Shown here: one piece after another, positions 16,153 through 23,749 of the stretch | How positions within the stretch are numbered: the stretch's first letter is position 1 | Layout: every line of letters begins with the position of its first letter | Assembly (NCBI RefSeq): GCF_001428335.1 | Contig: NZ_LMSG01000007.1 | Span: 1-39,276, forward strand | From: Arthrobacter sp. Soil762 | GTDB taxonomy: Bacteria > Actinomycetota > Actinomycetes > Actinomycetales > Micrococcaceae | Length of the DNA stretch: 39,276 nt | Reading direction: 5' to 3' | Position numbers and translations under genes: made by a program | The notes under the pieces: generated by a model | The model's input: the letters and a program-made list of their open reading frames with translations, nothing else | Database searches by the model: none | What the model was told of the DNA's origin: nothing

Positions 16153-16758
16153 TTAGGCACCGGGGGCCTTCGTCTCCGGGGCGACGCGTTGCAGCAAGGC
16201 GTTGTGTACCTTCTCCAGGGTGGCGCTGCGTGCCTCGGCGCTGGCGAGCTTCTTCTCCGCCTCCGCGGCCGCCCCGGCGGCGGCGCGTTCTGCTGCACGT
16301 GAGTCTTCGAGCGCAGCGCCCTGGGCGGCCAGCTGATGCTCCAACGCCTGCGCCTTGGACTCCAGGGCGCTGACGCGGGCCTGAGAGTCGGCGGCCGCGG
16401 TTTCTCTCTCTGCGGCCGCCTTGTCCAGGTCCGCCACGAGCTCGGCAATTTCCAGGTCTTTGTCCTTGCGTTCCTGCGCCCAAGCCGCTTCGACGGCGGC
16501 GTGCCGTTCGGCCGCCTGGGTGGAGGCCTCGGCCCAGCAGGCAGCGGCGAGCCGGGTCGCCTGTTCGAGCAGGGCCGGCGGTGTCGCGGCGACCTGTCCG
16601 CCGGCGGCGAGCTTCTCCTCTGACCATTCCTTCAGGTAGCGGGTGGCGTCCGCGTTGCTGACGCCCGCGGCGGCGCGGACCGTGGAGACGGTCGGGCGGC
16701 GCTCGGCGCTGATCTGCTCGGCGGCGGCAAACACGCGGTCTTTCACACTCGACGTCAT
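16153..16758 (-). CDS. KfrA-like plasmid DNA-binding coiled-coil protein
   Basis: Residues 1-~55 form a KfrA_N-type helix-turn-helix (VKDRVFAAAEQISAERRPTVSTVRAAAGVSNADATRYLKEW). Almost all the rest (about 75-190) is an Ala/Glu/Lys-rich heptad coiled coil, as in plasmid KfrA proteins, which bind their own promoter and influence plasmid stability. ATG 16758 is preferred because GGGAGAAG lies 5 bases upstream; a TTG further upstream is also in frame. A perfect palindrome sits 20 bases upstream of the start and is the likely autoregulatory site. Confidence 0.85.
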   Translation of the reverse strand: MTSSVKDRVFAAAEQISAERRPTVSTVRAAAGVSNADATRYLKEWSEEKLAAGGQVAATPPALLEQATRLAAACWAEASTQAAERHAAVEAAWAQERKDKDLEIAELVADLDKAAAERETAAADSQARVSALESKAQALEHQLAAQGAALEDSRAAERAAAGAAAEAEKKLASAEARSATLEKVHNALLQRVAPETKAPGA

Positions 16759-16777
16759 GGCGTCTTCTCCCAAAAAG

Positions 16778-16809
16778 TAGTAGGAGTAGTAACGATACTA
16801 CTCCTACTA
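16778..16809. promoter_or_regulatory. Perfect palindromic operator of the KfrA-like gene
   Basis: Perfect 14-bp arms TAGTAGGAGTAGTA (16778-16791) and TACTACTCCTACTA (16796-16809) flank a 4-base spacer. The arms are built of TAGTAG/AGTAGTA triplets and sit 20-50 bases upstream of the KfrA-like start, an AT-richer island in GC-rich DNA. KfrA proteins are known to repress themselves from such sites. The remainder of 16810-17066 is very GC-rich without a gene. Confidence 0.75.
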
Positions 16810-17066
16810 CTACTTTTCAAGGGTTTAGAACGGCGGTTCAGAAGCGGGTCCCCTCCCCCAGCCCCCCGGGCACCGCCGGTCGCCGGGCGGCGCGGCCCGT
16901 CGTGGACGTAACCGTGTGGCCGGGTGGCATGAGCCGGCAATCCGCTCACGAACGCTGGTCCAACAAAGAATGACCTGCAGGGCCCTTCCGCTACGGTACC
17001 AACGGGGGGTTATCAGGGGTGAATGACCCCATGCTCGGAACCGGCAGAGTCAACTAGGCTGATCCG

Positions 17067-17213
17067 GTGGAAATCACCGGAACGATCCAAATGGCCGACG
17101 GCAGCACCGACCACATCACCGCCCAGGGCGACACTTACGACAACGCCAAGGCCGTACTTGAGGCCGCCATCCCCGAAGGCACGAAGCTGATCGCCATCCG
17201 CAAGGACAGCTGA
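17067..17213 (+). CDS. Small conserved-looking hypothetical protein (48 aa)
   Basis: GTG 17067 opens a 48-residue protein with a beta-hairpin-like start (EITGTIQMADGSTDHIT) and an AKAVLEAAIPEGTKLIAIRKD end, a compact alternating pattern typical of a folded small protein. It ends 5 bases before the ATG of the next gene, so the two are probably co-translated. I do not know a function. Confidence 0.6.
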   Translation: MEITGTIQMADGSTDHITAQGDTYDNAKAVLEAAIPEGTKLIAIRKDS

Positions 17214-17218
17214 CCACC

Positions 17219-17950
17219 ATGACTGAACACAGGACAGCGCCGCACCCGGAGTGGGTCCAGATGTACCGGCAAGGCCTCACCACCGCCAAAATCGCCGCCA
17301 CAGCAGGCATCGGCCAAAGCACCGTCCGCTACCACCTGGCCATCGCCGCCGCCGCGGAACCGTCCATCAGGGACGACCACCGCAATGCAGCCCGCAGAGC
17401 GCCGGCCACGCGCATCACCGCGGAAGGGCTGCGGAACCTCGACGACACCCTCGCCTTGTACCGGGCCGAGGGCCGACTCCCCTCGAGCAGTTCCCCCTCC
17501 GCGCGGGAGCGTGCCCTGGCCATGTGGCTGGTCAGACGACGCCAGGACCACGACCAGGGAAGCCTCTCCCCCACCTACAGCGAAGGTCTGCAGGAAATCC
17601 CCGGCTGGGAACAACGGACCCGCAAAGACAACGACGAAAAACGTTGGAACCAACGCCTGATCGAGCTCACCGCCTACATGGGCACAGGGAACGACTGGCC
17701 CCGCCACAAGAAAACAGACACCGAACAAGAACGGGCCCTGGGGATGTGGCTGCACATCCAACGAATGAAGTACCGCCGCAACGAACTGGACCACGGCAAA
17801 GAAGAACAGCTGAACACACTCCTTCCCGGCTGGCGTGACGGCAGGACCCGCGGACGCCCGCCCGGCTCCCCAAACATCCCACGCGACCGAACGGCTGCGG
17901 CGACGTTTGAACTGCACCGCGGTTCCCCGTCGGGTCAGCCCGAACAGTAG
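17219..17950 (+). CDS. Helicase-associated-domain protein with N-terminal HTH
   Basis: The 243-aa protein starts with a helix-turn-helix (about 10-40; YRQGLTTAKIAATAGIGQSTVRYHL). It then carries two or more repeats of the helicase-associated (HA) type: W-x-L..Y..G..P, LGMWLHIQR, YRRNEL, LLPGW (about 72-120 and 140-205). HA repeats are often appended to plasmid and phage helicases; here no helicase motor is present. A basic Pro/Gly/Arg tail follows. The role is probably DNA binding in plasmid biology. It is closely coupled to the 48-residue gene upstream. Confidence 0.75.
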   Translation: MTEHRTAPHPEWVQMYRQGLTTAKIAATAGIGQSTVRYHLAIAAAAEPSIRDDHRNAARRAPATRITAEGLRNLDDTLALYRAEGRLPSSSSPSARERALAMWLVRRRQDHDQGSLSPTYSEGLQEIPGWEQRTRKDNDEKRWNQRLIELTAYMGTGNDWPRHKKTDTEQERALGMWLHIQRMKYRRNELDHGKEEQLNTLLPGWRDGRTRGRPPGSPNIPRDRTAAATFELHRGSPSGQPEQ

Positions 17951-17954
17951 CAAT

Positions 17955-18003
17955 ATCTACTGATATCTATCGTTTTGCTACACTTGTATATATTTCAGTA
18001 GAT
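17955..18003. promoter_or_regulatory. AT-rich promoter region with inverted repeat
   Basis: A sharply AT-rich stretch lies between two genes and holds inverted 9-mers ATCTACTGA (17955-17963) and TCAGTAGAT (17995-18003), with TATATAT-like sequence between. It likely contains the promoter and operator of the AAA ATPase gene. Confidence 0.5.
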
Positions 18004-18024
18004 CTTCATAGAGATGAGACTCGC

Positions 18025-19191
18025 TTGGATCCCGTATCGAATCCCTACTCGCCCGGAGCCGGACGGAAGCCGGCGGCCCTTGTCGGTCGCGACCAACCGC
18101 GCAGGGATTGGCAGATTGCCATCGAACGTGTTGAATCCGGCAGAACGGCCCAGCCTTTCGTTCTCTATGGGCTAAGGGGCGTGGGCAAGACAGTTCTTCT
18201 CTCGGACTTCCGCCGCTCCGCGAGTGAGCGGGACTGGCTAGTCGCACAGGTCGAAGCGGGCGCCGGCAAGTCACTTCGCGAGGCGCTAGGAGAAGCCCTT
18301 CACGCGCCTCTTGCCGATCTGGCACGCCCGTCGGCCGGAAGGCGACTACTCAAGGCGCTAAAAACAGCCGTCAGCTTCAAAGCGTCCTACGACCAGAGCG
18401 GAACCTGGAACTTCGGTCTCGACCTGGACGGGGCCTCAGGCGGAGGAGCGGACACTGGCGTCCTCGAAACAGATCTCCGCAAGCTCATCCACGACCTGGC
18501 CTTGGCTGCAGAGGAGGAGAGCGTCGGCCTGGCAATCCTGATTGACGAAGCTCAGGATCTCAATCCGGCCGAACTCGTGGCACTCTGCGCAATCGCCCAC
18601 GCCGCCGCGCAAGACGACTGGCGCGTCCTCTTCGCGTTTGCCGGACTGCCGAGCCTGCCCAGGGTCCTCGCCGAAGCGAAGTCTTACGCCGAACGGTTCA
18701 ATTACGAGAAGATCGAGGAGCTCCGCGGCACCGTCGCCTCCGAAGCCCTGACGAAACCGGCAAGCGAGGATGGGGTCGAATGGGAGGACTCCGCCGTCGC
18801 CCTGATCGTCGACGAAAGCGCAGGCTATCCGTACTTCCTGCAGCAATTCGGACAAGACACATGGAACGCCGCAACGGGTGTGAAAATCACTTTCGACGAT
18901 GCCCGCGTTGGTGCCGCCAACGGCCGGGCAGCTCTGGACAGCGGCTTCTTCCGCGCCCGCTGGGACCGGGCAACCCGAGCCGAACAGAACTACCTCAGGG
19001 CCATGGCCGAAGACGACGACAAAGGTAGCTCATCCGGCGAAATAGCAGTACGGCTGGGACGAGGGCCGGCTAGTTTCGGCCCGATTCGGGCGAACCTGAT
19101 TGCGAAGGGCCTGGTCTACGCTCCAGAACATGGAGTCATCGCATTCACCGTTCCTGGAATGGCGGCCTTCATCAAACGCCAACCCAAGTGA
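18025..19191 (+). CDS. AAA ATPase (ORC/MNS-type ATP-binding protein)
   Basis: The 388-aa protein has Walker A GLRGVGKT at about 49-56 and Walker B AILIDEAQDL at about 170-179, followed by a sensor-like RVLFAFAGLP. The C-terminal ~90 residues look like a winged helix (EQNYLRAMAEDDD...GEIAVRLGRGPASFGPIRANLIAKGLVY). Such AAA proteins are common on actinobacterial mobile elements; the exact role is unknown. It starts at TTG 18025 with GAGATGAGA upstream; the nearby ATG at 18014 is in another frame and hits a stop. The bulk lacks membrane segments. Confidence 0.85.
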   Translation: MDPVSNPYSPGAGRKPAALVGRDQPRRDWQIAIERVESGRTAQPFVLYGLRGVGKTVLLSDFRRSASERDWLVAQVEAGAGKSLREALGEALHAPLADLARPSAGRRLLKALKTAVSFKASYDQSGTWNFGLDLDGASGGGADTGVLETDLRKLIHDLALAAEEESVGLAILIDEAQDLNPAELVALCAIAHAAAQDDWRVLFAFAGLPSLPRVLAEAKSYAERFNYEKIEELRGTVASEALTKPASEDGVEWEDSAVALIVDESAGYPYFLQQFGQDTWNAATGVKITFDDARVGAANGRAALDSGFFRARWDRATRAEQNYLRAMAEDDDKGSSSGEIAVRLGRGPASFGPIRANLIAKGLVYAPEHGVIAFTVPGMAAFIKRQPK

Positions 19192-19236
19192 GCGTCGTAG
19201 TCCAGCGGGAATCGGAGCGTTGCTTCCTATGCCGAA

Positions 19237-19323
19237 GCTGTACACGGTGGCGCGGCTGACCCCGAGGATCTTCCCGATGTCAGCCGGCTTAAGCCCCTGA
19301 GCCTTCAGGTCGCGGGCGCGCAT
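19237..19323 (-). pseudogene. Resolvase C-terminal HTH scrap
   Basis: The 29 residues MRARDLKAQG...PADIGKILGVSRATVYS match the end of serine resolvases (A-x-E/D-L-K-A-x-G, DI-x-K-LGVSRAT-x-Y). The reading continues without homology into the convergent ATPase gene, and no catalytic domain lies upstream, where the ParB-like gene's hairpin begins. It is the third resolvase fragment in the window. Confidence 0.6.
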
Positions 19324-19336
19324 CGATCAGAACTGT

Positions 19337-19369
19337 ACAAGGTTAGTACCAGATTGGTACTAACCTTGT
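19337..19369. promoter_or_regulatory. Perfect 15-bp inverted repeat at the end of the ParB-like gene
   Basis: Arms ACAAGGTTAGTACCA (19337-19351) and TGGTACTAACCTTGT (19355-19369) are perfect with a 3-base spacer. The stop codon of the ParB-like gene lies within it. It may be a terminator, but the TAGTACCA core also recurs in the parA upstream repeats, so it could equally be a binding site for the partition protein. Confidence 0.6.
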
Positions 19370-19674
19370 GACTCGCGTTCCAACCGTTCCACCGCAGGCC
19401 AAACGATTTTGTTGAGCATGTACTGAATGCTGCGCTCTTCCTTGGCGCACAGTGCCTTGAGTCGCTGATGGTCCTCTGGGGTCATCTTGAAGTTGAATCC
19501 CACCGTCGCGGCACTGCGCTGCACTGCGAGCTTCGCCTCTAGATGGCTTGACGGCTGAGGACCGCTGTCTGCCGGTTCTGGAGCCGTCGACGCACTCCGG
19601 CTGAATTCCTCTATCTTTCGCTCCAGTTCAGGGTCTGCGATTGCACGGCGGCGGTTGGGCTGCACTCTAGGCAA
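19360..19674 (-). CDS. ParB-like small centromere-binding protein (RHH type)
   Basis: The 104-aa protein directly follows parA and overlaps its end by 8 bases. A basic, disordered N-terminus (1-~55) leads to a C-terminal ribbon-helix-helix-like part, GFNFKMTPEDHQRLKALCAKEERSIQYMLNKIVWPAVERL. This is the layout of small ParG/ParB-type partners of type Ib ParA systems. The start is TTG 19674 (or GTG 19665). It should bind the repeats upstream of parA and repress the operon. Assignment rests on RHH pattern plus gene order. Confidence 0.8.
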   Translation of the reverse strand: MPRVQPNRRRAIADPELERKIEEFSRSASTAPEPADSGPQPSSHLEAKLAVQRSAATVGFNFKMTPEDHQRLKALCAKEERSIQYMLNKIVWPAVERLERESQG

Positions 19675-20308
19675 GGTTCATCAACTCCTGAACGAAAACT
19701 TGTACTTCTGCTTTTGCCTTGGAATCTGACCACTCCACTACTCCCCTACCCAGCGGCATGACGTCCATGTAGGCGGCCCGCTGGTAAAGCGTCGTGCTGA
19801 AGAGTGGGATTTCCGGGTAATCGGTGAGGATTTCCTTAGCGTCGTCGACTTTCCTGCTCATGGAGTGAGTAGGAGCCTGCGTGAAGATTCCGGCTATGGC
19901 GAGATCGGGATTGAAGTCTTTGAATTGTTCGAGTAGCGGAACGAACTTAGGTAGGGTGTCGAGGTCCACTGGAGATGGCTTCATCGGAACCACCAACAGG
20001 TCCGACGTCGTAGCCGCAGTCCGCATCTCTTGGCTGTCATAGCCTCCTACATCGACAAGCACCACGTCGTAGGTTTCGTCCAGTTCTTGAAGCGTGGCGC
20101 GGAGATTGCCCCTCTTCTGAATGCCAATGATCTTTGGAAGATCTGAGCTGTGTTGCTCGCGATCACTGATCCAGTTGGCTGTCGTCCCGATCGGGTCAGC
20201 GTCGACGACGATGACCCGCTTCCCCAGCCTGGTTAGTTCAACCGCGACATTGACGGTTGCGGTGCTCTTACCCACGCCGCCCTTCAACGAACCTACGGTG
20301 GTAATCAT
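19667..20308 (-). CDS. parA: ParA partition ATPase
   Basis: The 213-aa protein has the deviant Walker A KGGVGKST (about 9-16), the VVDADPIGTT box (about 39-48) and VVLVDVGGYDS (about 85-95), all standard for ParA/MinD ATPases. The short length without an N-terminal HTH places it in type Ib. It separates plasmid copies with the ParB-like partner. ATG 20308 is chosen because GGAAGG lies 7 bases upstream. The repeat-rich 5' region is the likely centromere/operator. Confidence 0.93.
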   Translation of the reverse strand: MITTVGSLKGGVGKSTATVNVAVELTRLGKRVIVVDADPIGTTANWISDREQHSSDLPKIIGIQKRGNLRATLQELDETYDVVLVDVGGYDSQEMRTAATTSDLLVVPMKPSPVDLDTLPKFVPLLEQFKDFNPDLAIAGIFTQAPTHSMSRKVDDAKEILTDYPEIPLFSTTLYQRAAYMDVMPLGRGVVEWSDSKAKAEVQVFVQELMNLA

Positions 20309-20364
20309 GGGCGAGCCTTCCATTATCAACTAATGTTGTACTTGTTTGAGACTAATACTACATG

Positions 20365-20525
20365 AGAACCAAACTAGTACGACACTAGTACCAGTTTGGT
20401 TCTTTTTTAGTACCAAACCAGTACGAAACCTAAACCGTCACTGAGTGAGCCGTGTCCCGCTTAACAACGATACTAGTATCGTACTGGTTTGGTGCTTGTT
20501 TAGTACCAAACCAGTACGAAACCTA
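20365..20525. repeat. Repeat-rich parA upstream region (candidate centromere/operator)
   Basis: Several repeats cluster here. A 27-base direct repeat (20406-20432 and 20499-20525, beginning TTTAGTACCAAACCAGTAC) occurs 93 bases apart. A 16-bp perfect palindrome ACGATACTAGTATCGT lies at 20467-20482. A near-perfect inverted repeat joins 20365-20380 and 20388-20403 and is followed by a T-run on the plus strand. The shared core is (C)TAGTAC(C), also present in the hairpin at 19337-19369. This fits a parS/operator for the ParB-like protein; part of it might also be a terminator. The remaining 20526-20770 shows no supported gene. Confidence 0.75.
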
Positions 20526-20770
20526 GACCGGCTCCCGTGCCCAGGGCGTAGGCGTCGTCAGCCTTGGCGGCCCCGTCGCGGTGGACCATGGCGAGAGCGC
20601 TCATTTCGACCAGGGGTGGCTTGTGAATTAGTGAAATATCCGACGCTAGCGCAAAACTTCACTAGGAATGGCTGGTCATTTCGCCGTGGAACCAAGCTGG
20701 TTCGCAGGGTGTCCCTTGGCGGGGCTGATGTATCGCCAGGGGAGGTACCTGAGGACAGTCCTGATTGGGG

Positions 20771-22594
20771 TCATGCCGCCTGGTTGAAGGCAAGGTGGGA
20801 GAGGGTGACTTCATCTGGGGGGCCTTCGTAGGTGTGCCAGGGGTAATCATCGGTGGGGGACAGCAGCTCGGCGACGGAATGGGCCCGTTTGGAGAGCCAT
20901 TCCTTCCAGACGGTGCGGTCGTCCTTATATTTTTGGAGCTGCACGGCCACGGCTTCAAGTACGCCGAACCTCTCGGCAAGGTCCTTCAGCGATGTGGTGG
21001 CCACGATCGACCAGGCACGGCCTTTGTCCCGGGCAATGAGGTTCCATGCCGCCAGGATCTCCAGGGCCTCGCGTAGTGCGGTCCTGGATACACCTGCAGC
21101 CTGAATAAGGTCAACGGTCCGCAACGGCTCGGGGGAGTGTTCCAGTGCCTCGTACACGAAGGCGGCGGGCAGTCCCAGTTCGCGGAATACCGGGCGCAGG
21201 GCATGGATCTTGCCCTTTCGCCACGACAAGTCCTCGGCCGCCGGCTTCACGTCCTCCGGGATGGTGAGCATGTAGAGATCTCCCTTGGTTCCTCGTCCTT
21301 GTTCGACAAGGGTTACCAGCGGGTCTTTCTCTGACCTCAGCGCCCGTAGGTGCCCGGCGACGGTGGTGTGATCGAGCCCAGTGGCCACGGCGACCGATCT
21401 GACACCAAACTCAACGAACCGTGACGCTGTCATGTGGGCAGCCTCTCCCAGCGCCCGAAGGATCATCCTCCGCGCCAAGCCGTTCCGGGAATCTTGGTAG
21501 CGAGGTTCCTTGAGCCTGAGCGCGTTACGCCAGGTCCGGATGAACCGATGCTCAGCATCGGGATCAGTGACTACGGAATTCTCCTTTAACCCCTGGCCCT
21601 GTGTAGAAGGCTGGCTTGTGGGGGATATACGCGCATTGTTCTTCCCCGATTTGGATCCTTGGTTTTTGTGCAGGTAGGAGACGGCTTCGGCCCAGTCCCT
21701 CCGCAGAGCCTGCATACGGTCACGGGAGGAGTACCTGGCATAGAAGGAGGCCAGTCCCGGCCAAACACCCTGCAGCATCCGGCGTTCAACATCTGTGAGT
21801 TCCAGACCGGCGGCCGCGGCTCCGACAATGACCGCCTGGCGGGCCTCAGAGTCCGTTCCGTAGCGGTTAGCGTCGTAAAGCCCGGTGACTGCCAGCTGCT
21901 GCATGGCCCGGGACATCCGACCCGTCAGGTGCGGGGCCTTGGGTGCATCGGCCGTTGACGGAGTGAATGACTGCTCCAGCCGCATCGCGCGCGCGGCTGC
22001 GATCTCGCTGGCCAGCTCCGCGTTCAACGTGGCCCACACGGCGGGGCTGTTCGGCCGGCGGAGGACGTCGTAAGCCATGTTCAGGCTCATGGCCAGTTCC
22101 TGGTGGCCACCACGCTTGTGCGGTGAGCCTGGAACACGCATGCAGCCATGATTGAGGTTCTGGTGCGGGGTCTTGTCCAGGCTCCGGTACCTGGTGCCCA
22201 GGGCCTCGACAAAATCACGCGCTTCCGAGAAGCTGACGCGCCGTTCCAACGGAACGTAGACGTGGCGGCCGCCGTTGGGGGAGTAGTCCTCAATCCAACG
22301 TGCACCGCAGGAGTAAAGCCACGTCTGGAGGGCCTTCACATCCGCCTCAACCCAGTCGACGCCGCCGGTGGAGGAGTCGAAGTCCAGGAAGATCGCAGCG
22401 CATGCGCCGTCTTTCCCGAAAATCCGCACGGCGGCCGGGAACGAGGGAAGAGCGCCGGTTAGATCCCTTTCATGCTTCTGTGGGTACGACCTGCCACCAT
22501 CACGCGACAACCGGACACGCGGCTGGCCCGCCAACAACGGTGCCAAGGCAGCCCACGCCTGTTCAGGCGTGACTTGACGCGACACACGAGGCAT
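20771..22594 (-). CDS. rep: Plasmid replication protein with archaeo-eukaryotic primase domain
   Basis: The ~607-aa protein (start ATG 22594) has an N-terminal AEP primase-polymerase-like domain. Catalytic acids lie in FLDFDSS (D71, D73), the GGRHVYVPL motif holds His111, and the conserved RVPGSPHK block is at ~153-160. The middle (about 200-330) is helical. The C-terminal half holds winged-helix units, for example VATGLDHTTVAGHLRAL and LIQAAGVSRTALREALEIL, suitable for origin binding. It follows copG, with an antisense RNA candidate between. The start is uncertain: the frame stays open to GTG 22672, but neither start has a clear ribosome site, which is common for antisense-controlled rep genes. 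Confidence 0.82.
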   Translation of the reverse strand: MPRVSRQVTPEQAWAALAPLLAGQPRVRLSRDGGRSYPQKHERDLTGALPSFPAAVRIFGKDGACAAIFLDFDSSTGGVDWVEADVKALQTWLYSCGARWIEDYSPNGGRHVYVPLERRVSFSEARDFVEALGTRYRSLDKTPHQNLNHGCMRVPGSPHKRGGHQELAMSLNMAYDVLRRPNSPAVWATLNAELASEIAAARAMRLEQSFTPSTADAPKAPHLTGRMSRAMQQLAVTGLYDANRYGTDSEARQAVIVGAAAAGLELTDVERRMLQGVWPGLASFYARYSSRDRMQALRRDWAEAVSYLHKNQGSKSGKNNARISPTSQPSTQGQGLKENSVVTDPDAEHRFIRTWRNALRLKEPRYQDSRNGLARRMILRALGEAAHMTASRFVEFGVRSVAVATGLDHTTVAGHLRALRSEKDPLVTLVEQGRGTKGDLYMLTIPEDVKPAAEDLSWRKGKIHALRPVFRELGLPAAFVYEALEHSPEPLRTVDLIQAAGVSRTALREALEILAAWNLIARDKGRAWSIVATTSLKDLAERFGVLEAVAVQLQKYKDDRTVWKEWLSKRAHSVAELLSPTDDYPWHTYEGPPDEVTLSHLAFNQAA

Positions 22595-22602
22595 GACATG
22601 CG

Positions 22603-22630
22603 TTGACGTCGAAGACGGGTCAGGTACGAT
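22603..22630 (+). promoter_or_regulatory. Strong promoter opposite the rep leader
   Basis: TTGACG (22603-22608) and TACGAT (22625-22630) are separated by 16 bases, close to the actinobacterial housekeeping consensus. Transcription would start near 22637 on the plus strand, antisense to the rep leader. Confidence 0.65.
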
Positions 22631-22636
22631 GGGACC

Positions 22637-22773
22637 AGTTCCTTTCCAATGGATGGGTACAACAAGATCCACCCACTGGGTGGGTGTTGGGGATGTTCAG
22701 ATCGGATCCGCCAAGATATGGATCTGAACGAGAAAACTTGCGACGGCCCGCGAAAGCGGGCCGTCTTTCGTTT
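22637..22773 (+). ncRNA. Candidate antisense RNA controlling rep
   Basis: A plus-strand transcript from the promoter at 22603-22630 to the terminator at 22742-22773 would be about 135 bases and antisense to the copG-rep spacer. It can fold into three hairpins: ACCCAC-TGG-GTGGGT (22671-22685); GTTCAGATC (22695-22703) paired with GATCTGAAC (22721-22729) with a 17-base loop; and the GC-rich terminator. No protein frame with a ribosome site is evident in it. Size, position and structure match countertranscript RNAs of plasmids such as pMV158 RNAII; that is inference by analogy. Confidence 0.65.
22742..22773 (+). terminator. Intrinsic terminator in the copG-rep spacer
   Basis: A perfect 10-bp stem GACGGCCCGC (22742-22751) / GCGGGCCGTC (22756-22765) with a GAAA tetraloop is followed by TTTCGTTT on the plus strand. 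On the minus strand it lies directly after the copG stop (22772) and could act as an attenuator before rep. Confidence 0.8.
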
Positions 22774-22999
22774 AAGAGGCCATGCGACTGATGGGCAGAG
22801 CCTCCTGGTTTGCGTCGTCAAGTTTGTTAGGCAGACCGTTGTCACGGTCAATGAGCGCACCAAGATAGTCGCTGAGGGAAAGCCCATGCCGTTGTGCGGC
22901 TTCGTGGGCACGCTTGTGCTGATCGGGATAAATGCGCCCCCGAAGGGCTACTCGATTGCCGTCTAGCTTCGGCGTGGCGTACGGGCTGTATGCGCTCAT
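22772..22999 (-). CDS. CopG-like ribbon-helix-helix copy-control repressor
   Basis: The 75-aa protein has a beta strand RVALRGRIYPDQH followed by two helices, KRAHEAAQRHG and SLSDYLGALIDRD, the pattern of Arc/CopG-type repressors. It lies directly upstream of rep in the same direction. ATG 22999 is preferred because AAGGATGAGG precedes it. In pMV158-type plasmids a CopG at this place represses the copG-rep promoter; the same role is inferred here. Confidence 0.75.
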   Translation of the reverse strand: MSAYSPYATPKLDGNRVALRGRIYPDQHKRAHEAAQRHGLSLSDYLGALIDRDNGLPNKLDDANQEALPISRMAS

Positions 23000-23302
23000 A
23001 CCCTCATCCTTCACTTAATTTCCCCCCGATACCGGTACCGGCGCTCGGCGTGTCGCCCGAATGGTCATCCTTTAGCGATGCGCGAAGTTACCTGGCACCT
23101 GTTGGCGGCGCATCAACTTGATTCCCCCAAGAAATCAAGTACGCCACAGCCTACAGACATGCTCCGCACATGAACAACTCAATAGTTACTCATGGCCTAT
23201 ACGCTATGAATGGCATCAGGTAACATTTTGTGTCAGCTGTCCGCCTGCTCTGTGTAGTGGTCATACCATAAGCAGCTGACCTTGGCTGAAGGAGCTTTAA
23301 CG
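23000..23302. promoter_or_regulatory. Divergent control region between copG and the XRE operon
   Basis: This gap holds several inverted repeats: CCGGTACCGG near 23033; ACTTGATT/AATCAAGT (23116-23123 and 23133-23140); GTTACCTG/CAGGTAAC (23087-23094 and 23217-23224); and GTCAGCTG/CAGCTGAC (23232-23239 and 23273-23280), which brackets the probable promoter just before the XRE gene. They are likely operators for CopG and the XRE regulator. Confidence 0.55.
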
Positions 23303-23749
23303 ATGGCAAATGGGGGCCGCAGCGTGTTTCTTACGCAGCAACAGAAGAAGGAGCGGCTAGCGGATCGCATGGGCATCCTGGTGGATATCTGGGAGTCTGA
23401 CAACAACACCGCGCTTACCTATCCTCATGTGGAGCAGGCACTTTCGGCGCACGGAATCCACCTGTCGCGAACGCGGTGGTCCTACTTGATCAATGGAACT
23501 GGCAGCCTGGTGACAGATCAAGAGCTCCTAAGGGGCATCGCAGAGTTCGTTTTTAAGGTGCCGGCTGCTTACCTCTGTGATCTCAATAGTGAAACTCCAC
23601 CCGAAGTTGAGGCCCGGATGGACTTCCTGGTCCAGTTGCGAAAGCTCAAGGTGAAGAACTTCGCTGCGAGAAACCTGGGAGCCATGTCACCTGAAACGCT
23701 GAGGACAATCACTGAAATCATCGACGCCTCGATGAATGAGGAAGAGTGA
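23303..23749 (+). CDS. XRE-family regulator
   Basis: The 148-aa protein resembles actinobacterial XRE regulators that pair with ImmA/IrrE peptidases. The DNA-binding region (about 20-85) includes TYPHVEQALSAHGIHLSRTRWSYLINGTG and a following LLRGIAEFVFKVPAAYL segment. The C-terminal part (about 95-148) is helical. ATG 23303 has GAAGGAG 8 bases upstream. It ends one base before the peptidase gene, so the two are translationally linked. It is presumably a repressor that the peptidase can cut. Confidence 0.8.
   Translation: MANGGRSVFLTQQQKKERLADRMGILVDIWESDNNTALTYPHVEQALSAHGIHLSRTRWSYLINGTGSLVTDQELLRGIAEFVFKVPAAYLCDLNSETPPEVEARMDFLVQLRKLKVKNFAARNLGAMSPETLRTITEIIDASMNEEE

Noticed and set aside
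16810..16910. GC-rich inverted words as a possible tRNA or structured RNA
   Set aside because: No cloverleaf or T-loop signature; the complementarity is explained by base composition.
20500..20604. 34-codon minus-strand frame running into the parA repeats
   Set aside because: Coding-like composition, but no ribosome site, and it ends within the repeat region; probably chance or a scrap.
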